Part shown: positions 10,546 through 21,487 of the stretch, piece by piece
How the letters are laid out: each line of letters starts with the position of its first letter
How positions within the stretch are numbered: position 1 is the stretch's first letter
Assembly: GCA_024036415.1 (NCBI GenBank)
Contig: JAMWET010007196.1
Location: 1 to 64,000, forward strand
Length of the DNA: 64,000 bases
Source of the DNA: Prochilodus magdalenae
Lineage: Eukaryota; Chordata; Actinopteri; Characiformes; Prochilodontidae
Direction of reading: 5' to 3'
Made by a program: the position numbers and the translations under genes
The notes under the pieces: generated by a model
The model's input: only the letters and a program-made list of their open reading frames with translations
Told to the model about the DNA's origin: nothing
Databases searched by the model: none

Positions 10546-11290
10546 TAGAGAAATGCAAAGAATAACAACATGTGTGGCTCTTGAAAGAACAGCCATCGTT
10601 TCCACATAAACGTTCTACTATACCCACTGAGCCTTATTATTTCACGTCTGTTTAGAGACGAAATGTCAGTCTGCTGAGACAGACTTGATTTGAGTGGTCA
10701 GTGCAGGTTCAGACTGGCCTCCCTCACTCTCCATCGCCCTCTCGCTGCCTGTTATTGATGGAGCCGCTCATCACATTTGTCTTAATGCTCTAAATTGTCA
10801 GGCAGCATAATTACAGAACTGGCTGCGGCCATATCCGCAAGATAAGAAAGGCGCTGTATTTCCTCCACCTTTCCCCTGGACAGCCCTCTCTATAAGCCAC
10901 ATATCGTACCCATCTCAACAGGTGAATTAGCCCAGGCTTCCTGTCATAATATTGGATTTATGAGCGGTGATCAATCCGTGAGTACTGGCCAAGGGCTCGG
11001 GCTCCTGGCTAAAATGGGACCTGTGATCGATGGTCAAATTAAAGAAGGGAAAACCAGCAACAGTCGCACAGGCAATAACAGTCACACAAAAGGCAGCAGT
11101 GGTTTCTCCTGGGGGCTTCTGGCAGGGAAGGGTGTGAGGAGTGATGGAGAGACCATGCCACCTGGTTCAAGGCCGAGAGCAAGGTCTACACATGGTCGTG
11201 GTCCTAAAAAGGGATGTCTATCTACGGTTCAGGTAGGAATGCTCTCTACTTGGACAAAGAACATGCAGAATCCCAAAAGACATGCAGCTA
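10546..11290. other. Unique non-coding sequence
   Basis: No exon was recognised. The region 10740-10880 (TTATTGATGGAGCCGCTC, CAGCATAATTACAGAAC) is non-repetitive and has the look of a conserved non-coding element. The longer ORF near 10960-11385 has low-complexity basic/Gly/Ser content and no domain, and it runs into the transposon at 11293, so I do not call it a gene. Confidence 0.35.
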
Positions 11291-11292
11291 CA

Positions 11293-11940
11293 GCCCTACA
11301 CTCATCATTCAGAGGAGTAGTTCCACAAAGAGCTGCACCCAGAAGGAATCCACTGACAGGAATGAAACTTGGTGGGCAGGTTTGACATCACGAGACACGC
11401 TACGTTTCACGCTTGGCTTCACGTGTGACATTAGCAAGGACTACATGCAGGACTACATGCACACAGACTACTACAATAGCTGCCCTTAACACCACACCAA
11501 CATTACCAAGAACTGCAGTGGTGTCGAGCCAGACTATCACAGAGTGGCAACGGGCCTTCGACCAATGAATCCCTGTGTGGAGGCACCGTGGTCAGCACCA
11601 AGATGAATGGTTTGTTGTTGTGCGTCACTCCACCTCCACCCCTACTGCACAATCTGCAGTAGATGTGTGAGGATATTGAAGCTGCATGGGATGGATTATC
11701 ACAGGACAACAGTAAGAACCTCTACAGCTCCATACCGAGGCAAGGTGCGTTAGCAAAGATGGCGGCCCGACTTCATACTGAGAGACAGACTTCTGTATGT
11801 GTGGCTCAGTAAATATTCCCCATATCAGTCTACATCTATCATCTTTCATTGATCCTGGTGACCTTTATCTTCCTTCCCCACAGCACTGCACTCCCACACC
11901 TCATTCTGGGTGCAACTATTATTTGGAGCATGAGACTGGA
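11293..11940 (+). mobile_element. Tc1-like family B, near full-length deletion derivative (copy B3)
   Basis: The left end contains ACACTCATCATTCAG and AGCTGCACCCAGAAGG. The right end contains CACACCTCATTCTGGGTGC and then GGAGCATGAG, so the termini are inverted relative to each other. The interior carries the transposase DNA-binding part, then jumps from the GTGGTCAGCACCAAG region to CCACCTCCACCCCTACTGC and the C-terminal helix. The catalytic Asp-Asp region is absent, as in other B copies. Coding frames are broken. Confidence 0.8.
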
Positions 11941-13034
11941 GGAGCAATAAACCAAAAAAAATGAAGCCAGATGGAAGCAACAAGATAAACAGAGACAGAA
12001 ACAGAGACAAGTAAGAACAAGAACAGACAGGATGTGACAGGGGGTTAAATGAACCTGTTATCTACTAATAATAGAACCAGTGTCCCTATTTTTAACATGG
12101 CTTTGTGTGGCTCATAAATCCGTTACTTGTTAAGTCTGCCAGGCAGCCTAAATCCACAGTTTCACACAATTCCTCAAGCGTGCCTCCACTTTCAGGCTAC
12201 TTCATGAGCTCTGCTCTGAGGGAACATGTTTGTAACAGGCTTACTGGCATACTGGCTTTTTTACAGAACCTCTGCATTAGTGAACGAGCGACTGAGACAG
12301 ACTGTTTGTTGCCTTGCACTCCTGCACATTAAAAATAAATAGGCTCTGTGGTCCATGGGCTGGTTTATCTCCACTTGTCGAACAAATCAAGAATGGCATA
12401 AAGGTGCTGTGCCTGGGCTCAATGTGTGAAAACTCACTGAGAGGAATGCTCTGGGGAGATCAGTTCAGCGCAGATTGTCATATTCCATATGCCGTTAGGA
12501 GTCCGCAGCTGACGTGTGCTTGGGGAAAGCTGTCAAAGCGGATGCAGGGCCTTATGAAGCTCGCGTGCGACAAAGAGTCAACAGTAATGAGTGAACGTTA
12601 AAAAATCATGAGGGGCCACTCGGGAGACTAGTCCAAATACTCTTCCAAAGTGCACTCGTCAATGCTGTCACTCGTTCACACTTGATCGACACCACTCCCG
12701 AGACTGATGAGAGCGCATTCCTCTCAGTCTTCTGTCTTGCAGATGCACATTCTACATCAACAACTTTGTGTCTACAGTTTTCGGACTTTTCTGCCCACTA
12801 GCCAAGTGTTCCCTCGTAACAGGATACTGTAGGGTGACCAGACATACTGGTTGACCTGTCACCAGCTGGAGAAGTCCCTGGATATGAATATAGAATTAAA
12901 AAACACATCCTAGAATTTTGGCCTATAGAGGGGGCTGCTGCTATCTACCAACCCCGTCTATCATTTGTTTGGCTAGCTTTAGAGAATGCACTCGCTGTGT
13001 GCACAAGATGGTGTCTCTTAATTTCCGGTTTATA
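11941..13034. other. Unique non-coding sequence
   Basis: No exon or recognised repeat. An A-rich purine stretch (11960-12040) separates transposon B3 from non-repetitive sequence. The 12480-12620 part is GC-balanced and unique. Confidence 0.35.
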
Positions 13035-13110
13035 GTTGGTATGCATCACGGTTTCCGGTTGTAGTAGTTGTGAGGAGAGTTGAGCGAATCTGTGGAAAGC
13101 AATAGCAATC

Positions 13111-13641
13111 ATGAGTGTTTTTAAGATAAAGGAGAAACGACTGACGTATCAACGTCAAGAGAAGAAGACGTCTCTACATTGCTGTGTGTCTCTGTGTGCT
13201 AATTCTTCAAGGTACAACTCGGAGATTAGCTTTCATAGGTTTCCAGTGGATCCTGAGGTGCGGGCTCGGTGGCTTACACAGATTCGTAGGGACAACTTCA
13301 GCCCCCTTCAGAGTACTCGCGTCTGTAGTAGGCATTTCAACACAGGCGACTTTGTTGTGACGGCCGTGGGAAAGAGAAAACTCAACAAAGGAGCGGTGCC
13401 CTGTCTTTTTGCCTGGAACAATTACAGCATGCCCGTACCAATACTTAATGTTTGGCAACGTCGGCCGAGATGCCCTTCCCCGGTGTTGGCAGCGTCTGAC
13501 ACCGACCAAGAGGAAGTGCAGACAGCGCCTGATCATGATTACAGCGGTACTCCGACGACCTCAGCAATGGCAGATGCTTTGGCAAACGAGAACGAAGCAC
13601 TGAAGAGAAAAGACAAGAGCTACAACACCCAACACGATTAG
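13111..13641 (+). CDS. THAP domain protein, truncated transposase N-terminus
   Basis: This intact 176-residue ORF carries a THAP-type C2CH zinc finger. The likely ligands are Cys24 or Cys25, Cys29, Cys72 and His75. The family hallmarks HRFP (42-45), Trp54 and the AVPCLF box (95-100) are in place. THAP domains bind DNA in a sequence-specific way and are found both in host regulators and in transposases. After residue 102 there is a Pro/Ser/Asp-rich linker and a short charged helix (ANENEALKRKDK), then a stop. No DDE, HTH or coiled-coil tail of normal length follows, so the protein is only the DNA-binding end of a longer transposase. It lies between candidate terminal inverted repeats, which argues for transposon origin and against a host thap gene. 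Residues 1-23 precede the first zinc ligand, longer than usual. Met1 has an A at -3 and no better in-frame start is nearby. Expression is unknown. Confidence 0.75.
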   Translation: MSVFKIKEKRLTYQRQEKKTSLHCCVSLCANSSRYNSEISFHRFPVDPEVRARWLTQIRRDNFSPLQSTRVCSRHFNTGDFVVTAVGKRKLNKGAVPCLFAWNNYSMPVPILNVWQRRPRCPSPVLAASDTDQEEVQTAPDHDYSGTPTTSAMADALANENEALKRKDKSYNTQHD

Positions 13642-13722
13642 ATACAACACGGTTAGATAGCAAAGTTAGATATTAGCGAATGAATCCTCTGTAAATGTTT
13701 ACCTATGGGCGCTAGCTAGCTA

Positions 13723-13872
13723 CTAAGCTAATAAGCTATTAAGCCAAGTTAACTTGAAGCCCTTCTCACGCTTACTCCTGTGTGCTGTCGACGAAGCCTG
13801 AATGATGTGCTGAACATCACCGATGGTTACTTTCGGCAAGGAAGACATCGTGTGTAAAGAGCCATTTTGCAT
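13723..13872 (-). pseudogene. N-terminal fragment of a second transposon protein
   Basis: On the minus strand an open frame starts at 13872 (MQNGSLHTMSSLPKV) or 13848 (MSSLPKV), continues through IGDVQHIIQASSTAHRSKRE, then KGFK, and ends in unrelated residues. The KREKGFK-type phrase resembles the N-terminal region of teleost transposon-encoded proteins with SWIM/YqaJ-type domains, but only about 40 plausible residues remain. It is convergent with the THAP ORF and inside the same candidate inverted repeats. The deletion that joined the two ends removed the rest. The family assignment is tentative. Confidence 0.4.
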
Positions 13873-13948
13873 GTTGACCGGTGGAAAGAGGAAATGCTTG
13901 TGCTTACCAAACTTAGAACCGGAAACCGGAAACGTCACCTTACGCAAC

Positions 13949-16487
13949 TAGCCAACTGTGTAAAATTCCAACCCAAACTGGCAAGTGTCAAGTGAGTCCA
14001 CAACATTACCACCAACATCTTTTCAAGACATGAGGTAACTCAGGGTTTAAACTCAGGGTTTAAAATCAAGGGTGGGGTTATGGGACCTGAGTCGTCCTAC
14101 CAGGTGATGTAGGTAAGTGATTCTTATGGGATACAGTTTTCTTGAACGTAGCTCCATGCAATATCTGCCAAGGGATATGTTTAGTATCTGAAGAATTCCA
14201 AATCTGTCAGCTAGCAGAAACCTATACTGGCTAGCTTGAAAGGAAAGGTAGGGCCATTTTACCCAACCATATAAAAGCTCTACCAGGCCATAGATGGCAT
14301 CGCCAATGATGTTTCCTGTTTGTTTCCTTGTTCAGAACTGACTTTAAAGCAGGGAATAGAGGTTAGATTCCAGCTCAGACTTTTCTCTTCAAGCTCAAAT
14401 GACGGTAAAGATATTCTTTCTTCTACACGGCTGAATGTTCAGAATTCCCACAATCAAACGTTCAAATTTCCCTGCTGCATACGAGCGTCGAATAATTCAA
14501 CAAGGAGCCATTTAAAAGCAGGGATGGGGGATCTAGGTTGGTTGACCTATTTCTGAGTCGCTGTGAAGCAAGACGTACTTTTCAAACCTGTCAGCCATAA
14601 TCCATAATTTCATACATTTCACCAATGATGGTGCTGTCTGTCCCATTCATTAGCTCCGCTTTGTGAAAATAGCCAATCGGTGATGTGCAAAGCCATGCAT
14701 CTTTGCAGGCCGTGTAGGCTTTTTACAGGATGTCTGTATAGCGGAAAACAAATTAGGATCTAATAGAAACCAGTATGTGGTACTAACATACATAAAACCC
14801 AATTGGACACAGAATCAATGAATCAATATGCCACTGCTGTGAAGTCCTATGGGCGATGATGCTCTCATGTGTTTACACATGTTTAGCTATCTGTGGTAGG
14901 CCCATTACTGCAAATGAGGCCAAGGCTGAGTCTACCATATCATGCAGCTTTTGTCATAAAACCCAAAAGCCTCTGCCAGGATACGGGGGCGTTAGAGTGA
15001 AGGGAGATGGGGGGGTGGGATACAGTAGATCACAAAGCAGGGGAGACACACAGAAGCATCAAATCAGGTCTCGGAAGCATGGCTACTGAAAACCAGGCCT
15101 ACTTTACATGAGGTGGATAGAGTTCCAGGAGCGAACGGGAGTAAGCTCTTTATCCAGAGGCACATACGCTGTTCTGTTTACTGAAGATTAACCACCAGCG
15201 TGAAAGAAGCTGCGTGCAAAATGCTTTGTTCGTTGAGTTCATTTAAACTTCAGGTGAATCAGGCAGAGATGGCCACAAGTCACAAAATACAAGTCCAAGT
15301 CAGTCACGAGTCTATAGGCCAGAGTCCAAGTCAAGTCGTAAGTCAATTTACATTTAGCATATATAGTAACTGTAGCATTTTGTTTCGGCACCACACTCTG
15401 CCTCAAACACTTCCTGTTTCCGGCCAGCTGAAGGGGTTAACCCTGTATGTTATATAGCTGGGATGATGGCTAAATGGCTAAGCGGCTAGCACAAACCTAT
15501 CCGAGTGTGTGTTCAGACGCCGTATGAAGTTTGATGTGGTCGATCCAGTGTCTGTAATTTGTCTCCCACACTCTCTGCACGTCGCCACTCTTCTGTTATA
15601 GGCTAGGATTTTGAATCACCTGTAACCAAAGGCTACCACGTACGGCGCTCCCGCCAAAGCCATGCTACAGCATTGTGTTTACACTTGGAGCCGCTCACTG
15701 TCGCTAACTCGAGTGCCCATCTCTGGAATCAGGTGATGCCATCAAGACGGCTGCTGCAATCCTCTGATTGAATCGGCTCCCGATGAAACCAACCAATCCT
15801 CAAGAAGCAAGTATAGTTGGTTCTGGTACAAGGATGACCCAGTAGGCCTTTCTCTATTTAGATTTTTAGGGTAACAGGTCAACACACTTGATGGATAAAC
15901 CTGGATTTCATGCAGCGATAGGCTGGTAGAAGTTCCCCCATCACAGATTAGGTGCAAATAGCCACTCGTCAACCCCGTAACACGTTCACAATTCATTAGC
16001 ACTACTCACACGAGCGGCGAGAGCAGTTTCCAATCTTGCTGTATGGAGCTCGGGCCACGCACCCCTAAATCAGTGCTTTAATTACAAAACAAAACGCATT
16101 CAAGCGCACAGCAGTCCTTACACCCATTCATTATCGAACTTAGCATATTAAAGCAGCGGAGGGCCAAGTGGAAAAGATTGCAATTTACCCAGCATGGTCG
16201 TAAAGCAGCCATGCGCTCTGCTCATTAAAAGCAGCCTGGTGGATAGTGACGTTTTCATCACTGCTCGCTGCGAGACACATGCGACAAGTCATTCTCTGCA
16301 GTATGGAGAGCATAAAAGCAGAAACTGAGACCAACTTCTAAAACTGGAATTCCCATTCTGGAGCCAGTTTAGAAGAATGGCCAGTGAGTTCAATAGCAGA
16401 GCTTAAATACAGGAGGTCAGGCATATACCGAGGTCAGGATAGCCCAGGAGAAAAGAAAACACAGAGGTAATGAGAATGTGGGATTGA
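13949..16487. other. Non-coding sequence with decayed repeats
   Basis: No exon was recognised. A decayed CAAGTC-type repeat lies at about 15270-15340 (CAAGTCCAAGTCAGTC, CCAAGTCAAGTCG). The section 16020-16320 (CACCCCTAAATCAGTGC, TTGCAATTTACCCAGC) is unique and could be conserved non-coding sequence. Other small ORFs have no domain content. Confidence 0.35.
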
Positions 16488-17155
16488 TTAATTAGGAGGT
16501 GTGGGATAGCGGTGCTGTTGGGAAATAAGATAAAGGTTACCAGGAACAATAAATGATGACTAGACTGACATTTAGACTGATATGGGGAATATTTATTGAG
16601 CTACACATACAGAAGTCTGTCTCTCAGTATGGAGTCAGGCTGCCATGTTTGCTAACATATCATACCAGACGTCTCGCCATGGAGGTGTAGAGGTTCCTAA
16701 TGGTGTCCTGTGATGATCCATCCCATGCAGCTTGAATATCCTCACACAGTTCCTGTAGATGGTGCGGTAGGGGTGGAGGTGGAGTAACACCAGGACTTCT
16801 GGACACGTGACGTGTGATCACACATGGATTTGTTGGTCGCCTCCACCAAAACAAAAGCAGGACTTGTCACTGGAGATGACCTGCTGCCATTCTCCATCCA
16901 TTCTGGAGTCACTCCATGAGAGTCTGGAACGACCCCATTGCAGTGTTTGTTGATGCTGATGTGGTGTTAAGGGCAGTTGTTCTAACAATCTGCATTCATG
17001 TAGTCCTGCGTGGTGCAGCTGTCTGCCAATCGTGTCCGCAATCGTGGCTGTTGGGTCAGTTAGGTGCACCGATAAGGCCCGTCCTTAAATGTCCCTGCCA
17101 GTTGATTATTTCCGGGTATAACTATTTGTGCAACTATTCTTTGGATCATGAGTTC
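16488..17155 (-). mobile_element. Tc1-like family B, near full-length deletion derivative (copy B4)
   Basis: Both termini are recognisable: AGGAGGTGTGGGATAGCGG at the left, and the region around TGCAACTATTCTTTGG then ATCATGAG at the right. Read on the minus strand it encodes, in one frame, TVGRQL-like helix-turn-helix residues and PLEQLPLTPHQ-type sequence. In another frame it encodes HHLQELCEDIQAAWDG, the C-terminal helix of Tc1 transposase. The DNA between these, which should hold the catalytic core, is absent. Length about 670 bp. Confidence 0.8.
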
Positions 17156-17269
17156 GGATGACTTTGGTTGAGATGATGATGTTCTTCTTATTATTCTAGG
17201 TCAAGAGATTCCGTCCACCAACTAGTCCTACATTTTTTGAGATATTAGCACTGTTCCAACTTTTGAATG

Positions 17270-17780
17270 TTCAGTCTAATTGGGAATGGTGTACTTGTGT
17301 ACAGCAGTTTTCCTAAAACATTTCTGCTGTGTCTGACCCACACAAGCCAAAGCAACACATCACCACCACCACATCAGTGTCACTGCAGTACTGAGAATGA
17401 TCTACCACCCACATAATACCTGCCCATGGTGGTCCTGGTGGGGGTCCTGACCATTGAAGAAATAACAGCTGTAGCACAGGTTCTGCAAGTAAGACTCCAA
17501 TCATACGTCACTCAAAGACTCTTTATTGCTTAAGAATTGTTGTCCTTCAGATTCCACACCTCATCGTTTTACATCACTGTGGTCTTTTAGGTCTTTGTGG
17601 CACAACAGGGTAACAGGGTATACAGAGAAACAGATGGACTACAGTCTGTAACTGTAGAACTACAGAGTGTCCTGTATGGTCAGTGGAGCCGATAGAATGG
17701 ACAGTGAGTGTAGAAACGTGAAGGTGTACCTAATGCAGTGGCCGGTGATGGTATATATGTGCATATGTATGGTCATATAT
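17270..17780. mobile_element. Interspersed repeat (non-autonomous, unclassified family E)
   Basis: CATCAGTGTCACTGCAGTAC, GGTGGTCCTGGTGGGGGTCC, AGAGAAACAGATGGACTAC and ATGGACAGTGAGTGTAG are phrases of a repeat common in teleost genomes. Part of the same family recurs at about 36690-36900, and its end (TTATGGCTGATAGGTGTA) at 58453. Relative to the recalled family sequence, about 140 bp at 17465-17605 looks inserted, but I could not confirm duplication or ends. Confidence 0.55.
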
Positions 17781-17887
17781 AGTATTACTGTTCATATATT
17801 ACAGGGTCTTGCCTATTTGGAGATGGCCAATTTCATATAGGTTGTTATATATGTCACATATAAAGCCATGTTTGACAAGTATCGGTT

Positions 17888-18090
17888 GGATATAAATAAG
17901 ATAAGATAATCTTTTATTGATCCCACATTGGGGAAATTTGCAATGTTACAGCAGCACAGAGGAAAGAACAGAAGTGTCAGGAAATATACAAATAATGAAT
18001 AAGATCTATATACAAAAAGTACAGAAAAATATATAATTAAATATTAAAAATTTAAACAAAGACGACAGCAGTTTTATTGCACATAGTAGA
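17888..18090 (-). mobile_element. LINE 3' end (Rex1/L2-like), left piece
   Basis: On the minus strand this reads toward the LINE 3' terminus: CAAATTTCCCCAATGTGGG, then a polyadenylation-like AATAAAAGATTATC and a short (TTATC)n tail ending near 17888. Its ORF end lies at 20757-20945, on the far side of the 2.7-kb minisatellite. This gives one LINE copy with an array expanded inside its 3' region. Confidence 0.65.
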
Positions 18091-20757
18091 AATAGACTAC
18101 TGTAGAAATAGGCTAGTGTAGAAATATACTATTGTAGAAGTAGACTAGTGTAGAAGTAGACTAGTGTAGAAATAGACTGGTGTAGGAATAGACTAGTGTA
18201 GAAATAGACTAGTGTAGGAATAGACTAGTATAGGAATAGACTAGTGTAGAAATAGACTAGTGTAGAAATAGACTGGTGTAGGAATGGACTGGTGTAGGAA
18301 TAGACTAGTGTAGAAATAGACTGGTGTAGGAATAGACTAGTATAGGAATAGACTAGTGTAGAAATAGACTAGTGTAGAAATAGACTGGTGTAGAAATAGA
18401 CTAGTGTAGAAATAGACTAGTGTAGAAGTAGACTAGTGTAGGAATAGACTAGTGTAGAAGTAGACTAGTGTAGAAATAGACTAGTGTAGAATAGACTAGT
18501 GTAGAGTAGACTAGTGTAGAAGTAGACTAGTGTAGAATAGACTAGTGTAGAAGTAGACTAGTGTAGAATAGACTAGTGTAGAAGTAGACTAGTGTAGAAA
18601 CAGACTAGTGTAGAAGTAGACTAGTGTAGAATAGACTAGTGTAGAATAGACTAGTGTAGAAGTAGACTAGTGTAGAATAGACTAGTGTAGAAGTAGACTA
18701 ATGTAGAAATAGACTAGTGTAGAATAGACTAGTGTAGAAACAGACTAGTGTAGAATAGACTAGTGTAGAAGTAGACTAGTGTAGAAGAAGACTAGTGTAG
18801 GAATAGACTAGTGTAGAAGTAGACTAGTGTAGAAATAGAGTAGTGTAGAAGTAGACTAGTGTAGAAGTAGACTAGTGTAGAAGTAGACTAGTGTAGGAAT
18901 AGACTAGTGTAGAAGTAGACTAGTGTAGAAATAGACTAGTGTAGAATAGACTAGTGTAGAATAGACTAGTGTAGAATAGACTAGTGTAGAGTAGACTAGT
19001 GTAGAAGTAGACTAGTGTAGAAGTAGACTAGTGTAGAATAGACTAGTGTAGAAATAGACTAGTGTAGAATAGACTAGTGTAGAATAGACTAGTGTAGAGT
19101 AGACTAGTGTAGAGTAGACTAGTGTAGAAGTAGACTAGTGTAGAATAGACTAGTGTAGAAGTAGACTAGTGTAGAATAGACTAGTGTAGAAGTAGACTAG
19201 TGTAGAAACAGACTAGTGTAGAAGTAGACTAGTGTAGAATAGACTAGTGTAGAATAGACTAGTGTAGAAATAGACTGGTGTAGGAATGGACTGGTGTAGG
19301 AATAGACTAGTGTAGAAATAGACTAGTGTAGGAATAGACTAGTATAGGAATAGACTAGTGTAGAAATAGACTAGTGTAGAAATAGACTGGTGTAGAAATA
19401 GACTAGTGTAGAAGTAGACTACTGTAGAAGTAGACTAGTGTAGGAATAGACTAGTGTAGAAGTAGACTAGTGTAGAAATAGACTAGTGTAGAGTAGACTA
19501 GTGTAGAAGTAGACTAGTGTAGAATAGACTAGTGTAGAAGTAGACTAGTGTAGAATAGACTAGTGTAGAAGTAGACTAGTGTAGAAACAGACTAGTGTAG
19601 AAGTAGACTAGTGTAGAATAGACTAGTGTAGAATAGACTAGTGTAGAAGTAGACTAGTGTAGAATAGACTAGTGTAGAAGTAGACTAATGTAGAAATAGA
19701 CTAGTGTAGAAACAGACTAGTGTAGAAACAGACTAGTGTAGAATAGACTAGTGTAGAAGTAGACTAGTGTAGAAGAAGACTAGTGTAGGAATAGACTATT
19801 GTAGAAGTAGACTAGTGTAGAAATAGAGTAGTGTAGAAGTAGACTAGTGTAGAAGTAGACTAGTGTAGAAGTAGACTAGTGTAGGAATAGACTAGTGTAG
19901 AAGTAGACTAGTGTAGAAATAGACTAGTGTAGAATAGACTAGTGTAGAGTAGACTAGTGTAGAAGTAGACTAGTGTAGAATAGACTAGTGTAGAAGTAGA
20001 CTAGTGTAGAATAGACTAGTGTAGAAGTAGACTAGTGTAGAAATAGACTAGTGTAGAATAGACTAGTGTAGAATAGACTAGTGTAGAGTAGACTAGTGTA
20101 GAAGTAGACTAGTGTAGAATAGACTAGTGTAGAAGTAGACTAGTGTAGAATAGACTAGTGTAGAAGTAGACTAGTGTAGAAACAGACTAGTGTAGAAGTA
20201 GACTAGTGTAGAATAGACTAGTGTAGAATAGACTAGTGTAGAATAGACTAGTGTAGAAATAGACTAGTGTAGAAGTAGACTAATGTAGAAATAGACTAGT
20301 GTAGAAGTAGACTAGTGTAGAATAGACTAGTGTAGAAGTAGACTAGTGTAGAATAGACTAGTGTAGAAGTAGACTAATGTAGAAATAGACTAGTGTAGAA
20401 GTAGACTAGTGTAGAATAGACTAGTGTAGAAGTAGACTAGTGTAGAATAGACTAGTGTAGAAGTAGACTAATGTAGAAATAGACTAGTGTAGAAGTAGAC
20501 TAGTGTAGAAACAGACTAGTGTAGAAGTAGACTAGTGTAGAAACAGACTAGTGTAGAATAGACTAGTGTAGAAGTAGACTAATGTAGAAATAGACTAGTG
20601 TAGAAGTAGACTAGTGTAGAATAGACTAGTGTAGAATAGACTAGTGTAGAAATAGACTAGTGTAGAATAGACTAGTGTAGAAGTAGACTAATGTAGAAAT
20701 AGACTAGTGTAGAAACAGACTAGTGTAGAAGTAGACTAGTGTAGAATAGACTAGTGT
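18090..20757 (+). repeat. 15-16-bp minisatellite with ACTAGT core, array 1 (about 170 copies)
   Basis: The unit is TAGACTAGTGTAGAA plus A, G or nothing, so unit length alternates between 15 and 16 bp. Common variants are AGAAAC, AGAATAG, AGGAAT and CTACTG for CTAGTG. The core ACTAGT is a perfect 6-bp palindrome, and TCTAC/GTAGA flanks give each unit weak self-complementarity. Multi-unit blocks recur, for example the run near 18420-18620 resembles 19390-19590. Confidence 0.97.
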
Positions 20758-20945
20758 AGGAAGGAAGGATCTGCGGGATCTCTCCTTCACACACCACGGG
20801 TGCAGTAGCCGGGCACTGAAGGAGCTGCCCAGTGCTTCCAGAGAGTGGTACATGGGGTGGGACAGGTTCTTCAGCATGTGTTTGAACTTAGTCCTCATTC
20901 TCCTATCCCCCACCACCTCCACTGTGTCAAGCGGACACCCCAGGA
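20757..20945 (-). mobile_element. LINE ORF2 C-terminus (Rex1/L2-like), right piece
   Basis: The minus strand translates to DTVEVVGDRRMRTKFKHM, then HPMYHSLEALGSSFSARLLH, then KERSRRSFLP. This closely resembles the extreme C-terminus of teleost LINE ORF2, where HPM, a segment ending SFS, RLLH and YRxSFLP-type motifs occur in order. The frame then enters the minisatellite, which replaces the normal C-terminal residues and 3' untranslated region. Confidence 0.75.
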
Positions 20946-21487
20946 AATAGGAAATCCATATATGCTAATACAGGTGATATATCTGGAACCCATATGCTGG
21001 TGGGCAAAACAAAAGTTCCAACACTGAACTCAAAACAGCTGATTAGTGTGAAATGGACCCTGCTTTAGGTCTAACAGACTTAACACATTTGGCTATGTGT
21101 TTCACTATTCCTGGGAAAAGTCCAGTGTGACCTGGAAAACAGGATTCTTCGCCTCTGTTTGACCTGACTGACTGTGGCTGATGTAACTGTTGAGATGATG
21201 ATACTCCTTCAGTGCTAATACAAAGCTAAAGCAGGTCAGTTCAGTCGACTTATTTTCCTAACATGCATGAAAGCCTCATATGAGAATGGTTTGAGGCTTG
21301 TACCGTCATTTCGGAGGCTGTTTAATTATGTCTCCATTGCAAATCCCTGTGATCTGATCTTGTTGAACAGATTTGGTCTCGATTGGCAGAGAACAGAATT
21401 AGTTTTCAATGAGCATCTACAAATTCGAGTCTCGTCTGATATCTTTTTGCTCAACGTAATGACAATTCACCACTGCTTTTGTATCTA
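20946..21487. other. Unique non-coding sequence between two arrays
   Basis: No exon or recognised repeat. It separates the LINE piece from Tc1-like copy B5. Confidence 0.4.

Larger units (their letters stand above)
13035..13948. mobile_element. ISL2EU-like DNA transposon, internally deleted, carrying two N-terminal ORFs
   Basis: The two edges are imperfect inverted repeats: GGTTTCCGGTT at 13050-13060 matches AACCGGAAACC near 13917-13927, and GTTGG/GCATCACG on the left pairs loosely with CGTCACCTTACGCAAC on the right. Inside, a plus-strand ORF starts with a THAP zinc finger and a minus-strand ORF begins from the right edge. The arrangement of a THAP-containing transposase opposite a second protein is what I recall for ISL2EU-type elements, where the second protein is a YqaJ-like nuclease. 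The middle, including any DDE domain, is missing. The family call is an inference. Confidence 0.6.

Noticed and set aside
10960..11385. A 141-codon frame as a gene
   Set aside because: No domain or splice context, low-complexity composition, and it reads into the terminus of a Tc1-like element.
13111..13641. Host thap gene
   Set aside because: The ORF is bounded by candidate inverted repeats, is intronless, stops soon after the zinc finger and faces a second transposon-type ORF; a transposon origin fits better.
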